A stretch of DNA of 64,000 nucleotides from Crotophaga sulcirostris (Eukaryota > Chordata > Aves > Cuculiformes > Crotophagidae): NCBI GenBank assembly GCA_013397455.1, contig VYZB01000334.1, positions 457,035-521,034 of the forward strand. Reading direction: 5' to 3'. Positions within the stretch are counted from its first letter, which is position 1. Each line of letters opens with the position of its first letter. Below the pieces are notes generated by a model that made no database searches, was not told the DNA's origin, and worked only from the letters and a program-made list of their open reading frames with translations. Of this stretch, positions 34,747 to 48,600 are shown one piece after another. A program made the translations under genes and the position numbers.

Positions 34747-35880
34747 CATAGAATCATAGAATTGTCCTGTTGGAAAAGACCTTTGAGATCATAGAGTCCA
34801 ACCGTACCTGTCCTCTGCTAAACCATGTCCCCCAGAAACTCATCTACCCGTCTTTTAAACACCCTCAGGGGTGGTGACTCAACCACTTCCCTGGGCAGCC
34901 TATTCCACTGTCTAACCATCCTTTCAGTGAAGAATTTTTTGCTAATATCCAGCCTAAACCTGCCCTGGCGCAACTTATGACCATTTCCTCTTGTACTATC
35001 ACCTGTCACTTGGGAGAAGAGACCAACACTCCCTTTGCCACAACCTCCTTTCAGGTAGTTGTAGACAGTGATGAGGTCTCCCCTCAGCCTTCCCTTCTCC
35101 AAGCTAAACAACCCCAGTTCCCTCAGTCGCTTCTCCTAAGGTTTGTTCTCCAGCCCCTTCACCAGCCTCATTGCCCTTCTCTGGACACGCTCCAGCACCT
35201 CAATGTCCTTCTTGTAGTGAGGGGCCCAGAACTGCACACAGTACTCAAGGTGTGGCCTCACCAGTGCTGAGTACAGTCACTTCCCTGGTCCTGCTGACCA
35301 CGCTGTTTCTGATACAGGCCAAGATGCCACTGGCTTTCTTGGCCACCTGGGCACACTGCTGGCTCATATTCAGCCAGTTGTTAATCAACACCCCCAGGTC
35401 CTTCTCTGACAGGCAGCTCTCCAGCCATTCTTCCCCAAGTCTGTAACGCTGCATGGGGTTGTTGTATCCCAAGTGCAGGATTCAGCACTTGATCTTGTTA
35501 AACCTCATCCCGTTGATTTCAGCCCATCAATCCAGCCTGTCCAGATCTCTCTGCAGAGCCTACCTTCCTTCAAGCAGGTTGACACTACCACCCAGCTTAG
35601 TGTCATCTGCAAACTTGCTAAGGGTGCACTCAATCCCCTCATCCAGATCGTTGATAAAGAACCCTGGGGGACGCCACTCGTGGCCGGCCTCCAACGGGAT
35701 TTAACTCCATTTGCCACCACCCTTTGGGCCTGACCATCCAGCCAGTTTTTTACCCAGCAGATGTTGCACCAGTCCAGGCCAATGGCAGCCAGCTTCTCAA
35801 GCAGAATATTGTGAGAAATGGTGTCAAAGGCTTTACCAAAGTCCAGGTATGCCACATCCACAGCCTTTCCCTCATCCATT
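34747..35880 (-). mobile_element. Younger CR1 LINE nested in the long CR1
   Basis: Antisense CR1 of 1.13 kb starting (3' end) CCATAGAATCATAGAATTG. On the - strand it runs back through a 97-codon C-terminal frame (35111-34818, [20 protein letters not shown]) and the reverse transcriptase frame 35879-35505, which holds KAVDVAYLDFGKAFDTISHN and SGVPQGSL. It is much better preserved than the element around it. It is 5'-truncated within the reverse transcriptase at 35880. Confidence 0.93.
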
Positions 35881-36255
35881 ATATGTAATTATAATTTCTC
35901 ATTATGCACTTCATTTACCATACCCAAGGCCTCGTACCTGCTCTGCATGGGTATCTTAGATGGTAACTTAGAAGGTAAGGACCTTCTTCCACCCCTCCTC
36001 CTTCTCCTTTGTGACGCTGCCTTTCTCCTGGCACAAAGAAGGTCCAGGACTTGCCTCTGTAGTGGGCACACTGAGTTGGCTTCTGTGCATCACAGGTGGG
36101 AGAATACTGCTTCACTGATGAATTTCACTCTCAGACTAAAATACTTTTTAGTCCGCTCACATCTTCCTGCAGCTCAGCCACCAAGCAGAGCAGTTCATCA
36201 GTCTGCACTTCCTGCAGTCTTGCTTGCCATCACTTTCAGCCTCTAAGAATATCCC
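35881..36255 (-). mobile_element. Long CR1 LINE, 5' section (part 3 of 3)
   Basis: Resumption of the old antisense CR1 beyond the younger insertion, with CR1 ORF1-like segments such as AAGGCCTCGTACCTGCTCTG and CTTCCTGCAGCTCAGCCACC. Similarity is lost by about 36255, near what would be the 5' end. With the other parts this makes a CR1 of roughly 3 kb net, unusual because most avian CR1 copies are under 1 kb. Confidence 0.75.
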
Positions 36256-39200
36256 TTCACATACCCCATAGCTGGAAATCTGGGTGGTTGTATACTGGAA
36301 TGGGAGCTGTCTGTATGACTACATTGGTTCTACTGGGTGCTAGAAGCTCAGGAGGAGCTAGGAGACACTTCGTTTTGATGGATGGTTGCCATGCTGCTAC
36401 GCGCCTGCATTCTGCAATGCACCTGCCCACTGGAAATATATATACTCTGATGTTTGTAGCAAAAGTAGATGACACAATCAAAAAACTCACTTAGAGAGAA
36501 AATTAAAGCAGCTATTTCAGAAATAATAGTATCAAGAAAGTGAAATATAAAGATTAATTTGTATTCTAAAGTAGAAAGTAGGAATTGCAAAAGGGTGGTA
36601 AAACAGGTAAGTTCAGGAGTGCAAGCTTATAGCCAGCAGAGTTAAGGATAACTGGGAGGCTTGGTTATATTCTTTTCTGATAAAGGAATTGGTCCAGGAA
36701 CAGTTGAAATGTTTGGTAAATATTTGTGATCTGCATCTGGAGAAGGCTCTTGTTTATGACCTAATATGTGTGTGCACTTAGAAGGATGGGTCAGGTTTAC
36801 ATATGTTAAAACAACTCTTTTCCAGGGGAATAATTATTCTCCAAAGAAGCTGGTTTGAGGAAATTTTATTTCTTTTATTTCTTTTATTTACCAGCAGTAC
36901 TGTCTTTCAGCTAGCGGGATAATGAGGTAGGTGTTCGTGTTCTCTGTCACACCTCTCTGAAGTGTTTGGTTTGTTATTTTACACATTATATAATGTTTGT
37001 TGGACAAACACAATGGCTTTGGTGTCCTTCTTCAGTGGAAGTGTTTCATAATGTGGTTGAAGACTATGATTCAACTTAACCTTTATATCATGTGGATACT
37101 GAATTATCTATTCTCACTTACTTTTCAAGACTCCTTCAGCCTAATATAACACAATGTTCTTGATTCTGATACTTGCCAGTAAATGGTAATTAATAAAGAA
37201 ATATCTGCATAGCTAGGACTGTTTCTTCCTTTCAAAGTTTTGCTTCACTTCTCTCCTTGAATTTTATGCTTTTTCTTCCAATTTGCTTCTGAAAAGGGAA
37301 GTCTTTTCCTCCCTGCTCTCATCAGGCATACATTACAGGAGGCAATGTTTTCTCTCCAAGGAAAGCTTTCACTTCATCAAAAATACCAAGGACATAGTCC
37401 AAAAATCAGAGAGCACACTGCTATGTGTTCCCTGCTATGATTCAAAAACATTTTTCACATTAGTCACAGTCCTTTTCAAGGCAGGGAGGGGCGAGGCCCC
37501 TCGTTTTCATTCTTAAAACAATTTGAATCAAACAAGTATGTTTATAGTCAGCCCTGAAGTTTAACTACTCTGTGCTCATTGTGTTTATTTAACTGCTAAA
37601 ATATTTCCACTGGAAATTTTACTCTCTCCATTTTGGAATGAAGAATAGAAAGACATGTGGGTTCTGGTGGTTCCCACAAACTGCCCCAATAATTGCGTTT
37701 CCCACTCCAGCAGTGGAAAGAACAGCTCAGAATCCTCTGTTAGATGGATAATATTCATGACTTCTGGACCAGTTCTTGCTTGCTGATATTGGTATTGGAT
37801 TTCCTGTTGACTTTAGGAAAATCAAATGCAGAAAAATGACAGTGAGAGGCATGATGCAAATTTTATGCCCACAGAACATCAGTCTAGGAGAGGCAAGTAG
37901 TGAATTGTTTGGCTTTTTGGAAACTTGTGCTTTGTTTTACACCACTGGAGAATCTGCAGAAAAAAAATTAAAGGCAGAAAAGAAGGCTGTTTGAATTGTT
38001 TAGAGATGATTGCCTATGCTGAATTTGCATGTTGGGCAAAGGCTTTACAAAATGCCTCTGCCTCAGGGAGCCAATAAATTAAAACAGATGCACATAACCA
38101 AGACAGGTAGAACAAGTAGGAGGACTTCTTCCTTACACTGCACTTCTCTCAAAAAGCACAGAATAGTTGTTTCCCAGTACCCTGTATCACTGATTCAAAT
38201 TAGATCCTTTAATGCTAGCAGTGGCTGATTAGGGAGGAGGTATTCTCAGATATTCTTTGCACTCTTTAACATCCTGGTAGAGCCAGAGAAGTATAAAACA
38301 GCTTTAGTGTAACTGAGGATTGGGCTGCCACAATGGCAGGTTTGTTGTTTCTTTCAAAGAAAACACCTGTATTTATTTTCAAACACTCCAATAAATCATA
38401 GCTGGAAAAAAATGTGTAAGTTAAATGACTACACTTTGCTGCCATGTGGTAGAAGTTGGGGGCTTACTGGCTATTTGCCCTTTGGAGAGAAATCATTAAT
38501 GTGTTGGATCTCCTCCAAATACAGCTTCTGCATTTACATAGTAGATACCCTTTGTGAAAGGTGCTAATAAGCCACACACAAACAGTTCTGTTTCCTCAGG
38601 AATCTTCAATGATTCCAGTCAATTCCATGGAAACAACTTTTAACAAGATTATAACTTTATACCAATTCTAGGCTGTGCTAAAGACCCCCCGAAATAATCT
38701 GCATTATGTACAAACCCTGTGTAAACCGTTGTGCTACATGGTTTTCTCTTTTGTTGTATTTAGCATCTTTCACCCAAAGTTAAGAGTGCATTAAAATTTA
38801 TTGAGATCAACATACTAAATACAAATGCAATAATGTAATGATTTCATGAAATGGTATGTTTGATACCCGCTTAAAAGTATTTTTAATTTTCTGACCTTCA
38901 ATTCTTTGAAATGTTGGCCAGTCCACCAATGTGTTCAGTAAATATCAAAAGAACATGAGATTCTGGCATTTACCTTCTGCATTAGAGTACATCACTTCGT
39001 TCACCACCTCCGAAATGTTTTATTTCAGACAGGTTGCACTTTGATCTTGGTTGCACTTCTCATATATTTGATTTTTCAATACAGAAACTTTGACTGTAAC
39101 TTAGCCAGGAGTTCTCCCATGGCTCCACTTCTCTGCTAACAAGGGAAATCTATAGTGATAATGCTGTATCATGACATTTGCCAATGTGTTGTTAAAGTGC

Positions 39201-40927
39201 TCATTTTAATAATGCACAAGGTAGGAAATTTGAAACTTATTTTCATAAATGCTTCCTCTGTCATTTTTCACTTTTATACTGTGATAGGGCATTGAATTGT
39301 ATAATCTCAAAACATCAGATACCAAGATGCAATATGATGCTTCAAAACTGAACTGCAGTGTTGTCTGTAATGAGCCATGCAGATGTATAAATATATGTCT
39401 ATAAATATATGTAGATGTACATATTTGGGGATGTGTATTGCACAATCATGCAATAAAAAGGAATGCTTAACAGTAATACCTATCACTGTTGTCTTTAAAG
39501 GCAGTTGGGATTATGCTATATGAAAACCAGAGGGATTAGATTTAATGTCTGTGCAGAAAATGGTGAAATAAGAGGGAACCTAATTCTACAAATGCAGTTC
39601 TCAGTTACACCAAGGCTTCTTTAGTATGAGCCTAATCATAGCTACATTTATGCCTGCTTTAATATCCTTCTATTATGTCTAAGTCATATAAAGGGGTCAT
39701 AATGTGGATATGTTTGTCTTTGTAGTTAGTATTATTGCAGTTGTGTTAAAGGCTTTTATTGTTTTGGTTTGGATTTGGAGGGAGATTTGTATGTAATTAT
39801 TTATTACTTCTTTGGTTAACAATTAAAGCATAAATATAATGCATTAAGTAACCTTAACTTAGCTTCTGAAGCTAGATATAGCTCAGACCACTAGAGTTTT
39901 CAGACTGTTTTGGTATTATTTTAGCATTATTGTATGAATCTTTCTTAGTTACAAATGGTGGTGTTTAAGAATTATATTCTTATGACCAAAATTCCTTCAA
40001 ACATTGCATTTTACTTTTTCTCGTAAAAAAATAAAGGACAATGTAGTGGAACACTTTCTTTTTTACATTCTACATTTCTTTTTATTTATTGATTTGAATT
40101 CTGCAGCACCAATTCAATTTCTTAATGTATAAGGATACGTTAGTGTCTCTTTAAATCATTTGTGCACCTTTTAGTAGCACCCTCTGTGTTTATAGAAGCT
40201 GTCAGAAACCAGTCAGAGCACCAACATGCCCCGAGCTATATCTTGCATGTTTGTGTACTATTTAGTAAGTGTGATTATTTGGGACTCAGTTATGCTGCAT
40301 GGTTTCTTCATATTGTTTTTGCAGAGCAACAAGCAAAAGACATGTTTAATGACCCACAGCTCTAAGTACCTTTCAACATTTAACATGCTGAAAGCCTACA
40401 ATGTTTTAGTAAATACTTAATTTCATCAGAATTTCCAGCTATGAGTGCTCCTATGTACATATTCTCCCACAAAAAATAAAAACACTCTAGGGACCAATGT
40501 TATGAAACCACAGCTATGTTATTCTACGTATTTCCAACCCTTGCTTTTCTCAGGCCTCATCCTCTTTGAACGCCTGCAAGATAAGAGGGAACTATGTAGC
40601 ATGCCTGGAATGTTTCAAAATCCAGGAACTAGTAGACCAAAGAGGGAGTTTGATTCCAGACCCTCAGGCCTCACATGGGGAGTACTCTGTTATTCCTCAA
40701 CTCCGATACAGTTTGGAAAGCATCAGATTTGAGGCTCTGCTTTTGGGTCACAGCTATCTAACACATATGTAGTGATAATGTACAAGACATATAAAGAAGA
40801 AAATGAAGAATATGTAGTTCCTTTGTCTAAGTATTGGTTAGCAGCTATAATTCCAAAGGCTAAAAGATTTTTCTCTTCAAACATAACAAATACATAGAGA
40901 ATGTGTATTTAGTGCAACGATTAGTCG
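36256..40927. other. Intergenic DNA without recognised genes
   Basis: AT-rich unique sequence with short simple repeats, including (TTTATTTCTT)-like at 36866-36892 and a TATAAATATATG-rich patch at 39380-39424. I see no gene, RNA or transposon. Confidence 0.6.
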
Positions 40928-41069
40928 CCGACCCTGGAGGTATTTAAGAGGAGATTGGATGAAGCACTTAGTACCATCGTTTAGATGATGGGTTGGTGTT
41001 AGTGTTGGGTTATAGGTTGGACTCGATGATCTCTGAGGTCCTTTCCAGCCTTGTAATACTGTGATACAA
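40928..41069 (+). mobile_element. CR1 LINE 3' tip
   Basis: Only about 140 bp. It starts at CCGACCCTGGAGGTATTTAA and ends CTTGTAATACTGTGATAC, with GGTTGGACTCGATGATCTC between. It shares its terminus with the antisense copy at 5164-5358. Confidence 0.92.
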
Positions 41070-41340
41070 TGTTTTCTGCTTATTAAATATAGCTTAACTT
41101 AGCTTAACTCAGTGTTTAGCTGTTTAAGAAGGAGAATTCTAAATGGCATACGTTAGGAGTCAGTATAAAAACATGAAATGTCCATCTCAGGGAAATCTTG
41201 GCATTTTCTATTATCTACCTGAGATTTACTCTTTCCAGAACACATAATGCAGTAGTAAGAGCCAAGTCTTTTCCCTGTATGTTGGTAAAGTACTGCAGAT
41301 GGTTGCAGACACTGTGGAACATGCAGCCTTCTTTATGGAT

Positions 41341-42666
41341 GTGAACCTGGGAACTACCAACCTGTTAGCCTCACTTCTGTGCCTGGGAAGATCATGGAGC
41401 AGTACTCCTAGAAGCTCTGCTAAAGCTCGTGGAAGACAGGGACATAATTCAAGACAACCAACACTGCTTTAGCAAGGGCTAGTCCTGCCTGACCAACCTA
41501 GTGGCTTTCCATGATGGAGTGGCCGCATCAGTGGACAAAGGAAAAGCAATGGATGTAATCTATCTGGACTGCTGTAAAACCTTTGACATGGTCCTTCACA
41601 ACATCTTTCTCTCTAAATTGGAGAAATATGGATTTGATGGGTTTGGTGGATGAGGCAGTGGTTGGATAATCGCATCCAGACAGTAACAGTCAACAGTTTA
41701 ATGTCCAAATGGAGGTCAGTGACAAAAAGTGTCCTTCAAAGGTCTGTAATGGGACCAGTGCTGTTAAATATTTTCATCAACAATATAGACAGCGAGACTG
41801 AGTGCAACATCAGTAAGTTTGCAGAGGACGCCAAGCTGAGTGGTGCAGCTGACATGCCAGAAGGCTGGGATGTAATCCAGAGGGACTTGGACAAGATGGA
41901 GAAGTTGGGCCCATGTGAACCTCATGAGGTTCAGCAAGGCCAAGTGCAAGGTCCTGCACCTGGGTTGAGGCAATCCTCATTTTCAATACAGGCTGGGGGA
42001 TGATGTGACTGAGAACAGCCCTGCTGAGAAGGAGTTGGGGTAGCAGCGGATGAAAAGCTGGACATGAGTAACAAAAAGCCAACCATATCTTAGACTGCAT
42101 CAAAAGAATTGGGGCCAGTAAGTGGAGGAAGGTAATTCTGCCCTTCTACTCTGCTCTCATGAGACCTCACCTGGAGTACAGTGTCCAGACAAGAAGGACA
42201 TGAGCTTTTGGAGAGGGTCCTAAGGAGGGCCACGAAAATGATCAAGGGCTGGGGCACCTCACCTACAAGGACAGGCTGAGAGAATTGGGCTGTTCAGCCT
42301 GGAGAAGAGAAGGCTGCAGGGAGACCTTATAGCAGCCTTCCAGTACTTAGAGGGGGCCTAGGAAAGATGGGGACAGACTTTTTATCAAGGACTGATGGGA
42401 CAGGACAAGGAGTAATGGTTTTAAACTAAGGGAGAGTAGATTTAGGCTAGATATAAGGAAGAATTTTTTTACAAAGGGGAGTGATAAAACCCTGGAACAG
42501 ATTACCCAGGGAGGTAGTGCAGGCCTCATCCCCGGAAACATTCAAGATCAGGTGGGAAGGGGCTCTGAGCAATCTGATCCTGTTAAAGCTGTCCCTGCTT
42601 CTGCAGGGGGTTGGACTAAATGACCTGTAAAAGTCCCCTCCAACCCAAAGCATTCTATGATTTTAT
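41341..42666 (+). mobile_element. CR1 LINE, reverse transcriptase to 3' end
   Basis: Sense CR1 of 1.3 kb from GGGAACTACCAACCTGTTAG to CATTCTATGATTTTATGG. The frame 41650-42003 shows the RQWLDNRIQTVTVNS segment, but the catalytic motif reads FAEDAK in place of FADD, so one of the two catalytic aspartates is gone. VLQRSVMGP stands where GVPQGSVLGP is expected. Several frameshifts follow. Inactive. Confidence 0.93.
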
Positions 42667-45600
42667 GGTTGTAATACCACGTATCTTACACGTATTCCCC
42701 CTTTTGTAAGAGATACAGTTAGAACCTAGAATTTCTATTTTTCCATAAAATTTTATAAAACAATTACATGGGTTCAGGGCAAATACACTTTGCATAAAGC
42801 AGGAATTGAGAGGAGTATGGTTCAAGATAGTTTTTCATTTAGATATATTTTAGGAAAATATAACTGAATTTTATTTTTCATAATTTTATTTGCTATGCAT
42901 TCTTCTATATGAAAGGCCATGTACCGCCACTACCAGTAGGTTGTAGTATTTTTATTGGTAAAGTCCTTAGTGGAAGATATTCAACCTCCTTTTTCTAGAC
43001 CAGGTTGCCACCAGTTTTTTGCCAACAAAACAGCTGGATACTCAGAACTCATCTGTTTCTGACTGTTAAAGTGAAATAAAGTGGGACAAGCATTACAGAA
43101 TAAGTCTGTTTCTAAACAGTCATATTGTGTAAACCAGTTTTCCTGTTTATATTAGCTACTTCCAAAGTGAAAGTAAGGCAAAAAGAAGCTCAGTTTTCCC
43201 TTGGATGCTTAAGGCATTTGCAGCTGCCATGACTACCCAGTCCTTTGACAAATGCTTGTCAAATTGACTGCTGATTTTTTTGTCAGATTAGCTCTCTAGT
43301 ACGTTTTGCTGCTATTTAGATAAATGCCAGGTGAAGGGGCAGAAACTATGTGCTAGCATTCCCCCATGAACTCACCACTACTTCTCTTTCCTTTAGTCAG
43401 AGAAGTTCCTCCAGTATTCACCTTTCCACTTGCCAGGGCATGAAGAAAGAGCAGTGGAGGCAAAGAATCGCTGGTGTGGGTAGAAGCTGACTGTTCAATT
43501 TGTTTGGCTGTAATGTTGGACTACAACATCAGTAACCCAGTTATGGTATTTGTCTGCCACAACAAAATGACATCAGGTCTTCTGCGTCAACATCCCTTTT
43601 GGGGATATGATTGAATATGATTTTCTTGGATAGCAAAATGATGGCCATCTCTAGACTTCAGGACAGTTGACTGTCCTCAGGACAGACCTAGGCTGTAGTG
43701 TCACCCATGAAGCCTTTCCTGTAACTAGAGTGAAAATCTTCTAGAAACTCCCATTTGAATTGGCTCTGTTAAGCATTATGATCTCTACCATTGAATTTTC
43801 AGCTCTTCCAAGGTAACAGATAGTGCTGTCAGCAATATTGTGGAGGTTAAGGTCTGCCTAAGCAGCAGTCTGTAACATCTTTGTCGTTTTCTGTGTAGCA
43901 TATAGGCATTTTCGTGTTATTCTAGGAAACAACTATGCTGTAAGACATCAACTCAGTTCACTGAGTTACATTGTGCACAGTGTTAAGCATTTTGTCTACA
44001 GGGACTTCTGTCTCAAGCTGCTGTCACTGTATCCCTCCAGCTAAGGATGGGTCCCTTTTCAGAAACAGAGAGCTCTCCTGTCCCTGATGCTCTCTCATCC
44101 CACCACCATCCTGAATCATACACCATTCCTGGATGGTTTTGCACATGCCTCTTCCTTTGCTTCATGCAGTAGACTTTTTTTCTTCACTGCGTCTAATTCA
44201 GCTGTGTCTCTAATAAGTATGGGGGAAGGATTCATCTTGCCTACCTGCTACAATCGAATCCTAATATGTCATTACAGAAACTAGAAAGAACTGCCAATTT
44301 AAAGGTGAAATTTCTCTCACCCAATTCAGACATTTAGGTGAACTGTAACTCTGAAAATGCCTAGTTGTTGCCGCAATAATATTAAAGGGACTTCATATGA
44401 GTAAGAAATAGTTACTTAGAGTTCAGTTAATCCCAAATTTATGTGCCACTCCTCTCCTCCTTCTCACGCTATACCATTACAGGCCTCCTACCTAGAAATG
44501 ACACGATCCTTCTCATCACTCCAGAAACATATGTGGGTGCTTCAGATGCACACATAGTTCAAACTGGACATCTTGAAAATATAATATAGGAGCCTCACAG
44601 AAAAGAGAATGGCATTCAGATATTTTCCCTCTGATGTATAATGAATTCGCACTGTACAGTTTTCATGACTAGACTAGGATTGCTTTTCACACTATGTAAA
44701 TGTTTAGTTAAAAAGATTCTCTCTTTGCCTTCAGAAATAAACACAATTTTATGTCTCTATGTTTTGTGTTTCAGTATAGATTTTGATATTTTCTTTGCCT
44801 ACCACTTTCTAGAATGAAACTGTACTTATCGGATTGTATAATGAACTACTTGGTATTGTCTAAACAGCTTTGAAAGTAATTTATAAACCAGAAAGTAATA
44901 TCCAGGAGAGCCTTTCTGAATACACTAGAGGATCTTTTCATTACATCTGGAAATTAAAAGTGTTTGTATTGAGATCATATGGCAGAAACTAGGGAAGCAA
45001 TTTTTAACATGTATACTTGGTTAACCTGTTTATCTATAGAAAAAAATGCCAATATGGAAAGAAAACAAAATGATATGAAAATAAACATCTTATCATCTAG
45101 TAAAAACAGGTTTTTTAATAGCAACAATGTGTATATAAATGTCTAGATGAATTTGAGTTATTGCATATCATATAAAGGAGAATAGTATGGTCTCTCAAGT
45201 CAGTGCTGATCACATAACAATAAAATTAGGTAGACAGTGTTGCAGCATGCTGGCAACAGAATCTCCTTGCAATGATAAGATGAGGAGGTGGGATTTTTGT
45301 GGCCTCACGCATATCTATGAAGCAAAACACATGGAAAGACCTTTACCAGCTAAAGGAATGTTAGGGTGCCTGTCAAATTGCTTTTCTTATTACTCTTTCT
45401 CTAGCAGTGTAACTCCTTCCTGAGTCTCAGTCCCATTATTCAGGCACCTCACAGGCCTCTCTGCACAGTGTGAGGTATGTGTGCTGTTGTAACCTACGGA
45501 AGACAATTGCAAAAGTGCTGGGTGACCCATAGCTGCAAACTGGGATGTTCAGGGCAATCTTCATTTTGACTTGCTCCTGTATTTATTTCACAGAAAGTGT

Positions 45601-48600
45601 GTTTGTGTGATTTATGAAATTCTTTATGTTAGCTGTAAGCACTGTAGAAGTCAAAAGACACAAATTAATAGATAAGATGGCAATGTTTTTGAGAATCTCT
45701 CTAAGTGTCATGTTTTGTAGCTTTTCATTCAGTCTCTGTGCAAAACCAAGGAAACACACAGGTCCAGGGCCTGTGCGTAGGAGCTGCTCTACCTCACATA
45801 AAGGAAGTATTTCCATACACACAGTAATGGGTTTTAAGTATTTCTGCAGGTGCTTACTTCATCTCCTTTTTGGAAGACTGCAACTTGCCTCAGAATATCC
45901 TTGAGGTAGCCCAGGGAGATGCTTCTGTAAGTAATTCTTATTCCCAGTGTGTGTAATTCTTATTTAGTAAAATCACGTTTCATTTAGGCTTTGAAAATAG
46001 CTGTTTTCATTTTCACTTTGATTGCTACTTGCATGGATAAATGTCTAAAATGTGGATATCACCTGGGGATGGATACACTTGGATTGCACAAGGTAGGTCT
46101 CACCTTTGGTTGTAAAGTGTGACTGATTTTTTTTCTAGTTTGCCTATTCATCAGAACTGACTTTTTTTCTGTTGTCCTACACCAGACTAAAATTAGGTCT
46201 TTATTGTGTCCATTAAACTTGATTGCAGTCCTCTTGCCTAACGTGAAAGTAAAAACTTAAGAGGTAAGCGTATGAGACTCTGACAAAATTCTTATCTTTC
46301 TTTATGCATGCAAAAACCTTTCTATTTTGGCTATTTTTGGTCATGCAAAATGTTTACTTTAAAAAGTCTAATCCCTGTTTTCTGTTGAGCATGAGTAAAG
46401 AATATTAAAGACAACACTAATGTGAGCATGATATTTAAAAGAAGAACCTACCTGTCTACATGTAGTTTTAAAATCATGCAATGGTTGCTAACCACATGAC
46501 TCAGTGCACTTAGAAGTCAGTGGAAAGACTTCCATTAACTTCAGTGGGTCCTGTATGAATTGGTGCTATGGACCTCAATTTTGGGACCTGGTCCAGTTTA
46601 AGCTCAGATGTATTAATGGATCTAGATGTCTTCCTGTGTTCACAAGTGTAATACTTCAACATTTTAAAAAAATAAAATTCTGCATGTGGACATTCTCTCC
46701 TGCATTAAGTGAAGTTCTGTTAATATTTAATTGAATGGCTGTTTGCTTAGTGCAGCTAATGTGGTGCATAGTCTGCTTTGTCCACAGAATGACATTTCCA
46801 AGTGCTGAGTAAATGGCTAAGGAATTATTAAATTAGTTGTTCGAAATTTAACCAAAGGGATTATGCCAGTTCCTATAGAACTGTGTGTGTATTCCAGATA
46901 TTATGCAGTTTCTCTTTCATTGCTGGATGTAACAAGCCAGTTGCAAAGAAAAGTGTTGCAAACATTTCCATCCCTATATTTAAGAGAAGAATTGCATTGT
47001 GCCTTTCTTGTATAGCCTTTTTAAAGCCATATTGAACAGGAAGCACCAGAAAATACCTCACTGAGATTGTTTATACTTTTTATACAGTACTTTCCGTGCA
47101 CAAAAATATAATTGTGAATCCAGCAGTGAGCACACAAAGAGGAAAACCTGTTAGGGTTTTAAAATTTTTTTTCTCCGTGTTTATTTTATAACATACTGCA
47201 CTTCTATTTACAACCTAATGTTTCATGGCACAAGCTGTCCTGGTTTTGTGCAGCTTTTTCAACTATAGAAAACTGGTTCTCTTGTGCCCACAGTCCTATT
47301 ACTTTATTAATTTAATTTCTCAGCTTTCTTTTGGATAAGTAGTAATTCTAGATACATATGACTGATGCAGGTCACTTGCAGGTGCTGAAGGTCATTCTCT
47401 ACTGAATACACTGTATTCAGTGCATAAATGTTTGCTATGATTTCAGCTAGGTTGTCCTAATGATGCCCTAATGTGGTTGTGCTTCACAGTATCAGTCTTC
47501 AGAATAATATTTAGATGTTAATCTTTAATAATAGTCACGTATCATCAGTTACATATAAAGCATGTATGTGGGGATATTCTTGCGAGTAGGACCCATATTT
47601 TGTCTATATTATGAGGCTGTAGGAAGGTGATGGGAGTATAACCACATAGCATGGGCTTTTAATTATTGGTCATAGTTAGTGTTTCAGTCAATAAATCTGC
47701 TTATATAACAGTTTTTTTATTAAGAAGAAAAATTAATATAACTGAAATGGTTACTGCTAGTGCTGTTATCACTGAGTTGCATAATGAGACTACCCGCTCA
47801 AAGTAAAAGTATAAAAACAAGGTAAAAACTAAGTTTGTCTGGGTTTTTTATACTTAGTTGCTGACAAATGTAACTTGGTGCTTCTTGTGCTCTTACCCAG
47901 GTAGTCTTTCAGTCTGAAACGTATGGCAAAAAAACTCCCACCATACCTGGCAGCACCTTTTAGCTCTAAATATGGTTTCATGTTTAACATCTACTCTCCT
48001 TTTCTGATAGCCATGCTAAATGGCATATCTATCTCTGTGTGGGCTGTCATGGTGAAACACTGGGTGGTCCATAACTACAACTCCTGAGTTAACCAGGAGC
48101 AGCGAATAACCTTTTATGGGTGAGCCTGAAAATCCTGAGCCTCAGTGTGCTGCAACCACATACAGACAATGGGTGAAACCTTGGCTTCACGACTCGCAAG
48201 TGGCAAAGATCCCACTGCTTTCTTCAGCATAGCCAGGATTTCACTAATTGAAGCAGTAGTCCCTCGCAAAGAGTGACTGTTGTGGAGTGGCAATGCCAGA
48301 CCTGCGGCTATCCTACTGCAAACCTTTTCCTCCCAGCTGAGGAATGGGAAGCTGCACCTCCTGTCACACTTTGATAAGAGGCACTGATGAAGGAGTGTTG
48401 TTTCAGGATACAAGAAGCAGCAACAGAGCTGCAGAGCAACTAAAAGTGATAGGCTGGGTAACCTGTGTGTGGTTAAAAGTACTGTACAGGGGGTATATTT
48501 AAATTCAGTTCAGAGTGAAACAAAACCATGCACTCAACAGCATTAATAAGGAGAGAGGTGATAATGATGAGAAAGCAGGGTAGTTGAAAAAAAATAAGAA

